The notes under the pieces: model-generated
What the model saw: only the letters and a program-made list of their open reading frames with translations
Told to the model about the DNA's origin: nothing
The model's database searches: none
Assembly: GCA_016700415.1 (NCBI GenBank)
Contig: CP065018.1
Location: forward strand, 3,416,001 to 3,480,000
DNA length: 64,000 nucleotides
Direction: 5' to 3'
Origin: Flavobacteriales bacterium
GTDB lineage: Bacteria > Bacteroidota > Bacteroidia > Flavobacteriales_F > PHOS-HE28
Part shown: positions 26,450 through 34,650 of the stretch, piece by piece
Position numbering within the stretch: position 1 is the stretch's first letter
How the letters are laid out: each line of letters starts with the position of its first letter
Made by a program: the position numbers and the translations under genes

Positions 26450-28252
26450 TCAATGGGCCACCATCACACGCAAGGGGTAAGTGTTTCCGTTGGTAAGGAC
26501 CACGTGCGCCACATAGGCTCCGTCAGGAAGGTCTTGTACCGGCACGTTCACCTGTGCATGGTCCTGGGCCTGCAGGATGCGCACGATGCGGCCTTGACTG
26601 TCCGCCAAGCGGATCATCTGCATTGGCCTGGGAGCCTTTATCGTGAAAGCATCGTTTGCGGGAGAGGGGAAGATCACCGGGGTGTTCCCACCTGCATTCA
26701 GGTCTTCGATCCCTACGGAGATGGACACGGTGTGGCAACTATTGGCCGTGGTGGACTCCGATCCGCAGGATCCCGTTATCGTCAGGCAAACGGTATACTG
26801 GCCGTTGGCGGCATAAGTGTGGCTTGGGGATTCCTCCGTACTCGTGGACCCATCACCGAAAGACCAACTATAGCTGGCCGCATTGGTGCTGGTATTGGTA
26901 AAGTTCCAGACATAATCGTTGCCGTTACTGTCCATGTTGAACGCTGCGATCACTTGGCAGCACGGATCATAGCTGCCAACGGCCATGGCCTCCTGGCCCA
27001 CGATCCAGGGATACATATTGAAACCCGAGCCGCTCAGGCTGGTGAAGGGAGCCACCGTGGCGGTCTGGTTGGTCCACTGGAGGTCCAGGTTGATATTGTG
27101 GCAAGCGGCATGGCCTTGGGCATCGGTGCGGATCAGGATGCCCTGCCAATCAATCGGGCCAGAGCCATAGCTGTCGGTGAACCCAAGGATGGAATAGCCG
27201 CCACCGGCCATGGGAATGATGGACAGCGGGTTGTCCGAGCCGGCCGCTCCATAGAGATTGGACCATAAGAGAGTGCCATCCGCACTGAATTGCCCCCAAA
27301 GCATTTCATAGCCGCCTAGACCTCCGGTAATGTACTGCGGGTCAGCCACCCAGGTCACGCCACCGTTCGGTGCCGGGGCGATATCCACTACCTCGATCCC
27401 CTGCTCGAGCACTCGGGTCCAGATATGTTGTCCGGTGGAGGAGATCTTGGTCAGGAAGGCGTTCACGTTCCCTGGGAAATAGCCCAGCGAGCGACCACCG
27501 ACATAGAGGTCCCCGTTACTGGATTCCATTACGCAATAGGCCTCGTCCACCCCGTTGCCGCTGCTGATGCTGCGCGCCCACATCTCATTGCCCAACGCAT
27601 CGGTGCGCACCAAGTAGCCGGAGGGTGAATAGCCCGTGCTCAAGCTGTCCCCATAACCCACCATGGCAAAGCCTCCATCGGCCAGTTCCGTGGCCTTGTA
27701 GGCCCAATCCCAACCGGGGCTCCCATAATAGCGCGACCATTGCACCTCCCCCAACGTGTTGAGCTTGGTGAGCTGCATGTCGTACAAGTTGCCGCCTGCA
27801 TCCGTGCGTCCTCCGGCAATGAAGCCGTCACTGGTAGCGGTGAGCGTGTGGAGTGCATTGGACCCACCACCGACATCCATGCGCTTGGCACTGAGCAGTG
27901 TGCCATCCAGGTCGATGTGCATGATGATCCCATCGCGGCTATTGGTGCCTGTACCCAGGGCATAGCCCACTACCACAATGCCATCCGGACCTGCGGCGAT
28001 GCAGTTGCCATAGAGTCCCTCATCCACGAAGTAGGGGTATTTGAACGTCCATTCGTGCTCTCCTGTGGGCGAGATGCGCGTCACCTGTATGTCGCCTTCG
28101 TTCTCATTGGCCAGTACAAAGTGCCCCTCGCTGTCCACGGCCACGCCATGGAGGCCAAGGGCACCGGGTATGGTGAATACCCGTTCCATGGGGTCCTGCG
28201 CGAAGGCGAGTGAACCTATACAAAGGAATAACGGGAGTAGTGTCTTGCGCAT
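26450..28252 (-). CDS. Beta-propeller-like secreted protein with PKD, T9SS type A
   Basis: A 600-residue protein starting MRKTLLPLFLCIGSLAFAQ (signal peptide; the ATG at 28276 would precede it by eight residues). Residues about 30-400 contain repeated units of the form DGGFAMVGYGDS ... YLVRTDALGNEMWAR, the pattern of delta-60 or propeller-like repeats. A PKD domain follows (YSWSFGDGSTST, residues about 460-540). The C-terminal 80 residues look like a type A sorting domain (IFPSPANDAFTIKAP, LADSQGRIVR, LPDGAYVAHVVL). It is the first gene of a run of three secreted proteins (this gene, 23795 and 21996). The partial gene at 62953 has the same repeat style. Function is unknown. Confidence 0.85.
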   Translation of the reverse strand: MRKTLLPLFLCIGSLAFAQDPMERVFTIPGALGLHGVAVDSEGHFVLANENEGDIQVTRISPTGEHEWTFKYPYFVDEGLYGNCIAAGPDGIVVVGYALGTGTNSRDGIIMHIDLDGTLLSAKRMDVGGGSNALHTLTATSDGFIAGGRTDAGGNLYDMQLTKLNTLGEVQWSRYYGSPGWDWAYKATELADGGFAMVGYGDSLSTGYSPSGYLVRTDALGNEMWARSISSGNGVDEAYCVMESSNGDLYVGGRSLGYFPGNVNAFLTKISSTGQHIWTRVLEQGIEVVDIAPAPNGGVTWVADPQYITGGLGGYEMLWGQFSADGTLLWSNLYGAAGSDNPLSIIPMAGGGYSILGFTDSYGSGPIDWQGILIRTDAQGHAACHNINLDLQWTNQTATVAPFTSLSGSGFNMYPWIVGQEAMAVGSYDPCCQVIAAFNMDSNGNDYVWNFTNTSTNAASYSWSFGDGSTSTEESPSHTYAANGQYTVCLTITGSCGSESTTANSCHTVSISVGIEDLNAGGNTPVIFPSPANDAFTIKAPRPMQMIRLADSQGRIVRILQAQDHAQVNVPVQDLPDGAYVAHVVLTNGNTYPLRVMVAH

Positions 28253-28344
28253 GTGATTCGTTCTTGTTTCATGCAAAGGAAAGGAAGCGGGACCAAAGGC
28301 GGATATTCGCTCGTCCCAGCCCGAACGGACCGCCCCATCCTCAC

Positions 28345-29124
28345 TTATTTCCGGGCGCGCTCCGTGAGCAGTTTGGCCACATGCTCCTTATAGCTGCGTC
28401 CGCTCAAGAGATGCTTTCCGTTGCTCATGGTGAAGGTGAACTCATTGTTGCCGCTGTAACGGGTGCTCAGCACATGGGCCATGTTCACCATGAAGCTCCG
28501 GTGGATCCGTACGAAATCAACGGGGTCCAATTCCGTTTCCACCATGTTCATGGTCATGCGCAGCAGGTAATGCCGGGCTTCGGTCTGAAGTACCAGATAG
28601 TTGCCCTCGGCCCGGATCCAGAGCAGGTCCTTCACCGGTATCCGGTACTCCCTGCCCTTTTCCCTGATCACATACTCCTGCGTGAACTCCTTCCGGGTGT
28701 TCAGATGGTCCTGCACTAGGTCCAGCATACGGTCCGTAAGGCGTTTGTTCTCCCGCATTTCCATGAAGTCCTTGGCGCGGGCCAAGGAGATATGGAAGCG
28801 GTCATCATCGTAGGGTTTCAGCAGATAATCCACGGCGCTCACGTTGAAGGCCTTCAGCGCATACCGGTCGTGCGCGGTGACGAAGATCACGAAAGGGGAG
28901 ATGCCCGGGGCGAATTTCGCGATGACATCGAAGCCGGTCAATTGTGGCATCTGTATGTCCAGGAAAATGAGGTCCACGGGTTCTTTGCGGAGCACTTCCA
29001 AGGCCTCGATGCCGTTACGGCACTCAGCCACTATGCGGATGTCCGGATCGGTGCCTAGCAACCGCACCACACGGGACCGGGCGGCGGGCTCATCATCCAC
29101 TACGATAGTACGGATGTTCTTCAT
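28345..29124 (-). CDS. LytTR family response regulator
   Basis: A 259-residue two-domain regulator. The receiver domain (1-125) has the acidic pair D10-D11, phospho-acceptor D56 in DLIFLDIQMP and conserved K103 in YLLKPYD. The C-terminal LytTR DNA-binding domain (about 155-255) shows RIPVKDLLWIRAEGNYL and FVRIHRSFMVNMAHV. Such regulators are phosphorylated by membrane LytS-type kinases and bind paired direct repeats. The ATG overlaps the stop of the kinase gene by four bases (29121-29124), so the two are translationally coupled. The targets are not known; the neighbouring secreted-protein genes directly downstream are candidates by position only. Confidence 0.93.
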   Translation of the reverse strand: MKNIRTIVVDDEPAARSRVVRLLGTDPDIRIVAECRNGIEALEVLRKEPVDLIFLDIQMPQLTGFDVIAKFAPGISPFVIFVTAHDRYALKAFNVSAVDYLLKPYDDDRFHISLARAKDFMEMRENKRLTDRMLDLVQDHLNTRKEFTQEYVIREKGREYRIPVKDLLWIRAEGNYLVLQTEARHYLLRMTMNMVETELDPVDFVRIHRSFMVNMAHVLSTRYSGNNEFTFTMSNGKHLLSGRSYKEHVAKLLTERARK

Positions 29125-30263
29125 GGGATCGTGCTTTCACGGGTCTCGTAAGGCATTGTAATGGAGACCTGGAAACCATGACCATCCTCCGACCGGACCT
29201 GAAATTTCCCCTTCGGCCCATGCAGCAGCGTGATCCGCTCCTTCACATTGCGAAGACCGATACCGCCGTTGGAAAGGACTTTGGAAACGTCCGGGCAGCC
29301 CTTCCCGTTATCGCTTACCTCCAAGTGGATGAGATCATGGTCACGCCGCGCGGCGATGGTGATGCAAACCTCGTCGCTCGTGGCGTCCAAACCATGCTTG
29401 ATCGAGTTTTCCACTAAAGGCTGGAGCAGCATTCCGGGCACCATGGCGTTCTGGCATTCGGAAGGGATGTCATAGCGCACCTGAAGCCGGTCCTTGAAGC
29501 GGATCGTTTCGATGTCGAGGTAATTCCCGACATAGTCCACCTCGTGGATCAAGGGGACTGTCTCGTGCCGCTCTTCATCCAGCGTGGTGCGGAGCAATTG
29601 GCCCAAGCGTGAAAGAACCGTGCGGGCACTCTTGTTGTCCACGTCCATCAGGGCGCTGACGGTGTTCAGTGTGTTGAATAGGAAGTGGGGTTGAAGTTGC
29701 TTCTTGAGGGAAAGCAACTGGGTGGTCTGGAGCTCGTTCTGAAGTTGGAGGACCCGAGTACGCTCGGCCCGGACCTGCCGACGTGACTCTGTGTACATCA
29801 ATAGGACCAGCAATAGCCAGTACTCCATTAAGCGTTGTACAATGCCTCCGGGCAGACTGAGCAGCACCCCATTGAGCATTTCCGGCCGCCAGGGCATCCG
29901 GCCGCTTTCATGCAGCACGAGTATGTACATGATGTTCGTGAAGGTCTCGTGGAATGAACAGAGCACCAGGCCAAGGCCGAAATGGAACAGGATGGGCCTC
30001 CACAGCGGGCGCGCATTCAAAGGCCAGCGCTTGGCCCAGCGGTTCACCAAAGGCAGCACCAACGCCCATGTGAAGAAATTGAGGAACGGGATCGGGGCCT
30101 GGATCCACCAGTCAAACCGGAAGATGTGCGTGCCCAGCTCCGTACGGCCGATGAAGGATGTGAACACGAAAAGAACGGAAAGCAAGCCCGCCGCGAGGAA
30201 CACGGTGCGCATCGGGATGGGTGAACTTCCGATGTACGAGCGAACACTGGACCATATCCTCAT
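29121..30263 (-). CDS. LytS/YehU-type sensor histidine kinase
   Basis: A kinase of about 380 residues if it starts at MRIWSSVRSYIGSS (30263); an in-frame ATG at 30407 would add 48 low-complexity residues and cannot be excluded. About four membrane helices occupy residues 20-150 (TVFLAAGLLSVLFVFTSF; NFFTWALVLPLVN). A short coiled coil follows (ESRRQVRAERTRVLQLQNEL), then the His_kinase motif LQPHFLFNTLNTVSALMD with the phosphorylated histidine near residue 190. The ATPase lobe shows LLQPLVENSIKHGLD, DNGKGCPD and GGIGLRNVKERI. It lacks a recognisable extracellular sensor, so the helices may sense the membrane state. It pairs with the LytTR regulator overlapping its 3' end. Confidence 0.9.
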   Translation of the reverse strand: MRIWSSVRSYIGSSPIPMRTVFLAAGLLSVLFVFTSFIGRTELGTHIFRFDWWIQAPIPFLNFFTWALVLPLVNRWAKRWPLNARPLWRPILFHFGLGLVLCSFHETFTNIMYILVLHESGRMPWRPEMLNGVLLSLPGGIVQRLMEYWLLLVLLMYTESRRQVRAERTRVLQLQNELQTTQLLSLKKQLQPHFLFNTLNTVSALMDVDNKSARTVLSRLGQLLRTTLDEERHETVPLIHEVDYVGNYLDIETIRFKDRLQVRYDIPSECQNAMVPGMLLQPLVENSIKHGLDATSDEVCITIAARRDHDLIHLEVSDNGKGCPDVSKVLSNGGIGLRNVKERITLLHGPKGKFQVRSEDGHGFQVSITMPYETRESTIP

Positions 30264-30586
30264 CTTGAGGCTGGTCTTGCTCCGGTAGGCCCCCTCATTT
30301 TCAAGGAATGGGGAATACCCGTGGTGGGACGGTGATCCATACCGCCAATCTAATGAACTCCCGGCACTCCCGTGGTCAGAGCCCGTTTCAGGGGTTGTGT
30401 TACCCATGTTCGGCTTTCAAATGTTCGGGCACGTTCGGTCAGGTGCGGATTAAAGCCAAAGTATCCCCCGTTGGGCTTTTCCCATGGGATGGATTGGACG
30501 AGCCGTGGATAAAGTGATGGATCCCGGACGATCGTTCCTTTCAGCAACCCTGGGCGGTGTTGGTGCAGGGTGGCCCGGTGACCACA

Positions 30587-30626
30587 TAAAAAGTGAACGG
30601 CCCCTCCGCATGGAAGAGCCGTTCAC
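30587..30626 (-). terminator. Terminator after the 30644-31459 lipoprotein
   Basis: GTGAACGGC paired with GCCGTTCAC around a 16-base loop, with a T-run (TTTTTAT) on the minus strand after the stem. It lies 18 bases past the stop at 30644. Confidence 0.7.
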
Positions 30627-30643
30627 AAGAATATCGGGAAAGG

Positions 30644-31459
30644 TCAACCGATCGTCACGGTGAAGGTATATCCGCTCACCGAAACGGTGAATGTCCCGTC
30701 ACAGGTGCCGTTGCCATAGTCGATGGTGCGCGTGGGCAGGTCCTGCGGGGTGAGCGTCAGGGTGCCTTGCGTGATGTAGGGGCATCCCCAGTTGACATGC
30801 AGCGCATTGGTGATCGCCATCGTGTAGGGCAGGCCGTTGCGGTTCACGCCATTGCCGGTGCCGGTGATCGTGTAGGCATCGTCCGTCCATGTCATCGGGG
30901 TATCGCTGCCGCCGGTCCATGTGCGTACCCGTTGGGAATGATGTGTCGCGGTCCAGCTGCCGTCGGGTGCCGTGATCGTACCGTCCACCGTCACATTGAA
31001 GTACGGTTGGTGGGCGGTGTTCTCGCCCATGTTCGTCACGGTCTTGCTGCCTTCCACATGGTGGTCGTTCACGTAGTAGTTCTGCGGGGTGATGGTGATC
31101 ACGGTGCCCGGGTCGCCATATGCTCCAGTGAAGGTAACGAACAGGACCCCGCGCCGCATGCGCCCGTTCAATGCCGTGCAATTCGTACTGCCGAAATCAA
31201 CGGTCATGGTATGCGGCATGGCGCCCAGGTCGATCGTCACGGTGGGCGCACAGGGATCATCCGTATCGCGAAGCCCTTCGTCGGTAGCCGCCCCGTCCAC
31301 CTGCTGCATCATGTCGTTGAAGTAATCGTCCGCCGTGGCGTTGTCCTGCGCCGTGGTATAGTCAAAGGACAATTGTGCGGGCTCCTCCTTCTCCTTCCTG
31401 CACCCGGCCAGCGCCAAGAGCACGATCGCTGTCCATGCAACATGTTTCAGGTCTTTCAT
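30644..31459 (-). CDS. Uncharacterised lipoprotein
   Basis: A 271-residue protein, start taken at MKDLKHVAWTAIVLLALAGC because this places a lipobox (LALAGC) at residues 15-20; an upstream in-frame ATG would give an implausible leader. After the lipidated cysteine the sequence is acidic (RKEKEEPA). It then becomes a long beta-rich region with evenly spaced cysteines (CAPTVTIDLG, TNCTALNGRMRRG, WGCPYITQG, GTCDGTFTV). The pattern resembles lipoproteins often seen in Bacteroidota without known function. It lies downstream of folA with a 65-base gap and is followed by a good terminator, so it may be the last gene of the thyA-folA transcript. Confidence 0.75.
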   Translation of the reverse strand: MKDLKHVAWTAIVLLALAGCRKEKEEPAQLSFDYTTAQDNATADDYFNDMMQQVDGAATDEGLRDTDDPCAPTVTIDLGAMPHTMTVDFGSTNCTALNGRMRRGVLFVTFTGAYGDPGTVITITPQNYYVNDHHVEGSKTVTNMGENTAHQPYFNVTVDGTITAPDGSWTATHHSQRVRTWTGGSDTPMTWTDDAYTITGTGNGVNRNGLPYTMAITNALHVNWGCPYITQGTLTLTPQDLPTRTIDYGNGTCDGTFTVSVSGYTFTVTIG

Positions 31460-31524
31460 CGGGATCCTCGGTTTTATACGGTTTTGACTTACTAACGCTT
31501 CAATGGTTTGATCCGTCTGTGGGA

Positions 31525-32025
31525 TCACTTTTGAAGCACCGCGAACGTGAAGGCGTACTTGTGCCGCTCGTCCGCCTTGTGCTTCTCGCTCCATACCTCC
31601 TTCCAGCCCTTGCCGATCTTGGGGAAGACGACATCGCCTTCCGGCTTGGCGTGGACCGTGGTGAGGTAAAGCCGGTCCACGAGGCCTTTTTTGAAGGCGT
31701 CGGCATAAAGCTGGCCCCCACCGATCAGGAAGACCTCCTTCACTTCGGCTTTCCGGGCGATCTTCAGGGCATCTTCCAAGGAATGGCAGACGATGGCTCC
31801 GGGTGCCTCGTAGTCCTCCCCGCGCGTCACCACGATGTTCACGCGGTCACGCAAGGGGCGGAAGCGCACGGGGATGCTCTCATAGTTCTTGCGCCCGCTG
31901 ATCACATGATGGTTCAGGGTGGTGCGCTGGAAGAACTTCATATCGTCCGGCAGGTCCCAGGGCAGCCCGCCCTTGTTGCCGATCATGCCGTTCTCGGCCA
32001 CGGCGGCTATGACGCTGATGATCAT
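31525..32025 (-). CDS. folA: Dihydrofolate reductase
   Basis: Dihydrofolate reductase, 166 residues, the usual length. It reduces dihydrofolate to tetrahydrofolate with NADPH, regenerating the cofactor oxidised by thymidylate synthase. ISVIAAVAENGMIGNKG starts the fold, and PWDLPDDMKFF contains the acidic residue equivalent to Asp27 of the E. coli enzyme (D28 here). ISGRKNYESIP is the NADPH-binding motif, and VFLIGGGQLYADAF is the conserved glycine-pair region. Its ATG overlaps the stop codon of thyA by four bases, a conserved and functionally sensible coupling. Confidence 0.97.
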   Translation of the reverse strand: MIISVIAAVAENGMIGNKGGLPWDLPDDMKFFQRTTLNHHVISGRKNYESIPVRFRPLRDRVNIVVTRGEDYEAPGAIVCHSLEDALKIARKAEVKEVFLIGGGQLYADAFKKGLVDRLYLTTVHAKPEGDVVFPKIGKGWKEVWSEKHKADERHKYAFTFAVLQK

Positions 32026-32816
32026 ACGGAGACGGTGGCTTTGATGTGTGGATGGGGATCGTAGTCCGAGAGCGTGAAGTGCTCGAAACGGAATCCGAAG
32101 ATGTCCTTCACGGAAGGGTCGATGTGCAGTGCGGGTAATGAGCGTGGCTCACGCGTGAGCTGCAGTTCCGCCTGTTCCAGGTGGTTCAGGTAGAGATGGA
32201 CGTCGCCAAAGCTGTGGACGAACTCCCCAGGTTCCAGCCCGCATACCTGAGCCACCATCAACGTGAGCAGCGCGTAGCTGGCGATGTTGAAGGGCACGCC
32301 TAAGAAGGTGTCCGCACTGCGCTGGTACAGCTGACAGGAAAGTTTTCCGTCCGCCACGAAGAACTGGAACAGGCAGTGGCAGGGCGGCAGCGCCATGCGG
32401 TCCACGTCGGCGGGGTTCCACGCGGTCACGATCAAGCGGCGGCTGTTGGGGTTATTCTTGATCATCTCCACCACGTTGGCGATCTGGTCGATCTGGCCAC
32501 CGCTCGGCGTGGGCCAGTGGCGCCATTGGTAGCCGTAGACCGGGCCGAGGTTTCCATCGGCATCGGCCCATTCGTCCCAGATCTTCACGCCGTTCTCCTG
32601 TAGGTACTTGATGTTGGTGTCGCCTTGCAGGAACCAGAGCAGTTCGTGAATGATGCTCTTCAGGTGCAGCTTCTTGGTGGTGAGCATCGGGAATCCGTCG
32701 GCCAGATCGAAGCGCATCTGGTAGCCGAAGCAGCTCAACGTGCCGGTGCCGGTGCGATCGCCTTTGCGCGCACCGTTCTTCAGGATGTGGCGGAGCAGGT
32801 CGTGGTATTGTTCCAT
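32022..32816 (-). CDS. thyA: Thymidylate synthase
   Basis: Thymidylate synthase of 264 residues, the same length as the E. coli enzyme when started at MEQYHDLLRHILKNG; the ATG 24 bases upstream would add residues absent from the family. It methylates dUMP to dTMP using methylene-tetrahydrofolate. The catalytic cysteine is C146 in ALPPCHCLFQF. RTGTGTLSCFG near residue 21 includes the phosphate-binding arginine, and the C-terminus (HPHIKATVSV) closes the active site. The stop overlaps folA. Downstream steps are provided by the folA product, and the window also carries a nucleoside transporter and a deoxynucleoside kinase that feed the same pools. Confidence 0.97.
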   Translation of the reverse strand: MEQYHDLLRHILKNGARKGDRTGTGTLSCFGYQMRFDLADGFPMLTTKKLHLKSIIHELLWFLQGDTNIKYLQENGVKIWDEWADADGNLGPVYGYQWRHWPTPSGGQIDQIANVVEMIKNNPNSRRLIVTAWNPADVDRMALPPCHCLFQFFVADGKLSCQLYQRSADTFLGVPFNIASYALLTLMVAQVCGLEPGEFVHSFGDVHLYLNHLEQAELQLTREPRSLPALHIDPSVKDIFGFRFEHFTLSDYDPHPHIKATVSV

Positions 32817-32867
32817 TGAATGTGCGAAATTACCTACCACAAGGGCAATGAGTTTTTAACTGCGGAC

Positions 32868-33008
32868 CGTGCTCCGCCGAAGCGGCTACGCCCAGGCGAG
32901 GAACGCGGAGAGCGCAGAGAGGGATAACCGCAACGAGCGCAACGAAATACCGGGAAATTTGCGGAACGCGTTGCATCTCTCTGTGTCCTCTGTGACTCTG
33001 TGGTGGAA
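32868..33008. repeat. Dispersed intergenic word repeat
   Basis: A gene-free stretch made of repeated words (GGAGAGCGCAGAGAGG, ACCGCAACGAGCGCAACGAA, TTGCGGAACGCGTTGC, TCTCTGTGTCCTCTGTGAC) arranged partly as an inverted repeat. The ACCGCAACG(A/C)(G/A)CGCAACGAAA word recurs at 61390-61412. Confidence 0.5.
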
Positions 33009-33025
33009 CATTCAAGGCTCAAGGC

Positions 33026-33880
33026 TCACGACTCTTCCCCAGAAAACCTCCTCTTCAACCCGGGCACCGAGGCGATCAACCGGTCCTTCATCCGCTGGTA
33101 GAAGGGCTTGTCATCGATGGCATGCGCGATGATGGATGCGATCATGGCCGCGTACATCAGTTGGAGGATGGCACTGTGGCGGTCGGTCATTTCCAGGATG
33201 ATGATGGCGCTGGTGAAGGGCGAGCGCGTGATGCCGGTGAGGAAGGCGCACATACCGCCGAGCACGAGGATGTTCAGCTGGCCGCGGTCCACGCCGAACC
33301 AATGGCCAAAGAGGCCGCCGATGGCCGCGCCCGATGAAAGTGCCGGGCCGAAGAGCATACCTGCGGCGCCGCTGCCCGTAGAGACAATGGAGCCGAGCAG
33401 GCGGCCCGCCACATCCTTGATGGACGGCTCCGGCGCGGCACTGAAGAGGTATTGGTCCAATAGTGCCTCACCGCTTCCCAGCGACATGGGGCCGAAGGCT
33501 CGGACCACGCAGGCGAAGGTCAGCGCGCAGAGCAGCACGAAGACGCCTTGGGCCACGGTGCCACGGATCGCGCGGCGGATCTTGTCCAGCAGCAGCACGC
33601 CTTTTCCGCTGAGAACGCCCATGGCCCCGGCCACCGCACTGATGACAAGCAGGGTGTACATGAACGACGGCCCCACCCGTTCCAGCTTCGGATAGCCCAG
33701 CAGCAAATAGGGCCCTAGGAGCCATTGTGCGGTCATGCCGCTGATGATCACGGAGCTGAGCACGGCCGTGCGGAATTTGCCGATGTGTGAGCGCGTGAGT
33801 TCCTCCATGGCGAAGACGATGCCGCCCAGAGGGGTGTTGAAGGCCGCGCTGAGCCCGGCCGCACCGCCGGTGACCATCAT
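33026..33880 (-). CDS. ClC-type chloride channel/antiporter, C-terminal part (frameshifted)
   Basis: This is the second half of a ClC protein that is split by a one-base shift. It begins in frame near MMVTGGAAGLSAAFNTPLGG, the helix after the selectivity filter, and contains FAMEEL (equivalent to the inner-gate glutamate region). It continues to FGPALSSGAAIGGLFGHW and the C-terminal helices MYAAMIASIIAHAID. About 284 residues, ending in a short basic tail without CBS domains. The true protein would start at 34440. The shift is in a run of seven C on the minus strand (33907-33913); eight would restore LLPPLLAQSEPRIMMVTGG and one continuous frame. Confidence 0.8.
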   Translation of the reverse strand: MMVTGGAAGLSAAFNTPLGGIVFAMEELTRSHIGKFRTAVLSSVIISGMTAQWLLGPYLLLGYPKLERVGPSFMYTLLVISAVAGAMGVLSGKGVLLLDKIRRAIRGTVAQGVFVLLCALTFACVVRAFGPMSLGSGEALLDQYLFSAAPEPSIKDVAGRLLGSIVSTGSGAAGMLFGPALSSGAAIGGLFGHWFGVDRGQLNILVLGGMCAFLTGITRSPFTSAIIILEMTDRHSAILQLMYAAMIASIIAHAIDDKPFYQRMKDRLIASVPGLKRRFSGEES

Positions 33881-34440
33881 GATGCGCGGCTCACTTTGGG
33901 CCAGAAGGGGGGGAGCAGCTTATGCACTACGCGGTACACGCTGCCAGCGATCTGGAGAATGGGGCCTTCGCGTCCGATCGCGCCACCGCCACCCACCATG
34001 GCGAGCGTAGTGGCCATGCGCACGAAGATGATCCGGACGTTGAGGAAACGCCAGCTACCATCGCCCGCCTCCTCATCATCCGCCACCTCCGCCGCCGCGA
34101 TCAATTGCGGCACGCCACTACCGCCGGCCATGGGAGAGAAGCGGAGTACCAGCCACCAGCTCACCAAGAACGCCACCGGCGCGGTGAAGAAGATCCAGTT
34201 CGGATGCGCGGTGATCAGCGCCACGTTCCGTTCTTCCACCCACATGAACAACTTGGTGAAACCCACGGCCACGAGCGCGGTGGTGACCGCCGCAACCTGA
34301 TAGGGCAGGGCCAGCATCCACAGCTCATTCAGGTGGCTGCCCAAGGAAGATCTGCGCATTCGGGCCGGCCAAGCACGCAGCCCGGCGCGGATGCGCGTGC
34401 CCCAGCTTTCCCCGGCCGATCTGTGCGTGCCCTTTTTCAC
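33877..34440 (-). CDS. ClC-type chloride channel/antiporter, N-terminal part (frameshifted)
   Basis: The first half of the ClC gene, start GTG at 34440 (MKKGTHRSAGESWG). After a basic N-terminus it has the first membrane helices, the anion-binding motif GGSGVPQ and the signature GGGGAIGREGPILQ, whose glutamate is the external gate in this family. Reading then passes a C7 run at 33907-33913 and ends in PPFWPKVSRAS, which does not fit the family. With one extra C the frame continues into the next feature. ClC proteins exchange chloride for protons or act as channels in the inner membrane. A TAACCTTG box is four bases before the start codon. Confidence 0.8.
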   Translation of the reverse strand: MKKGTHRSAGESWGTRIRAGLRAWPARMRRSSLGSHLNELWMLALPYQVAAVTTALVAVGFTKLFMWVEERNVALITAHPNWIFFTAPVAFLVSWWLVLRFSPMAGGSGVPQLIAAAEVADDEEAGDGSWRFLNVRIIFVRMATTLAMVGGGGAIGREGPILQIAGSVYRVVHKLLPPFWPKVSRAS

Positions 34441-34444
34441 GGGG

Positions 34445-34452
34445 CAAGGTTA
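34445..34452 (-). promoter_or_regulatory. -7 box abutting the ClC start codon
   Basis: TAACCTTG on the minus strand, four bases before the GTG at 34440. This is the same spacing as the PIG-L promoter and suggests a leaderless transcript. Confidence 0.35.
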
Positions 34453-34559
34453 GTGCTGTGCCAAGGGCGATGGCGGGCAATGCCGCGGTGTTCATCAACA
34501 ACGCATTGCGGATCGCGGGCTGCGACAACGTCGCAACAGATCCTATCGATCCTGTCAAA

Positions 34560-34598
34560 AGGACTATAAGCTCAGGGTCCGCTTCGCGAGACCCTGAG
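34560..34598 (-). terminator. Probable terminator after the nucleoside transporter
   Basis: CTCAGGGTC and GACCCTGAG (34571-34598) form a 9-bp stem that can extend through CGCTTCGCG. On the minus strand it is followed by a weak T-rich stretch (TTATAGTCCTTTTG). Confidence 0.45.
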
Positions 34599-34617
34599 AG
34601 GGATCTGCGCGGATCCG

Positions 34618-34645
34618 CTCTTTCAGCGTCATCTGCGTTCCATCC
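34618..34645. repeat. Dispersed repeat copy A
   Basis: CTCTTTCAGCGTCATC followed by TGCGTTCCAT. The same 26 bases with a single mismatch occur at 49255-49280, upstream of the membrane pyrophosphatase. Confidence 0.6.
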
Positions 34646-34650
34646 AACGA

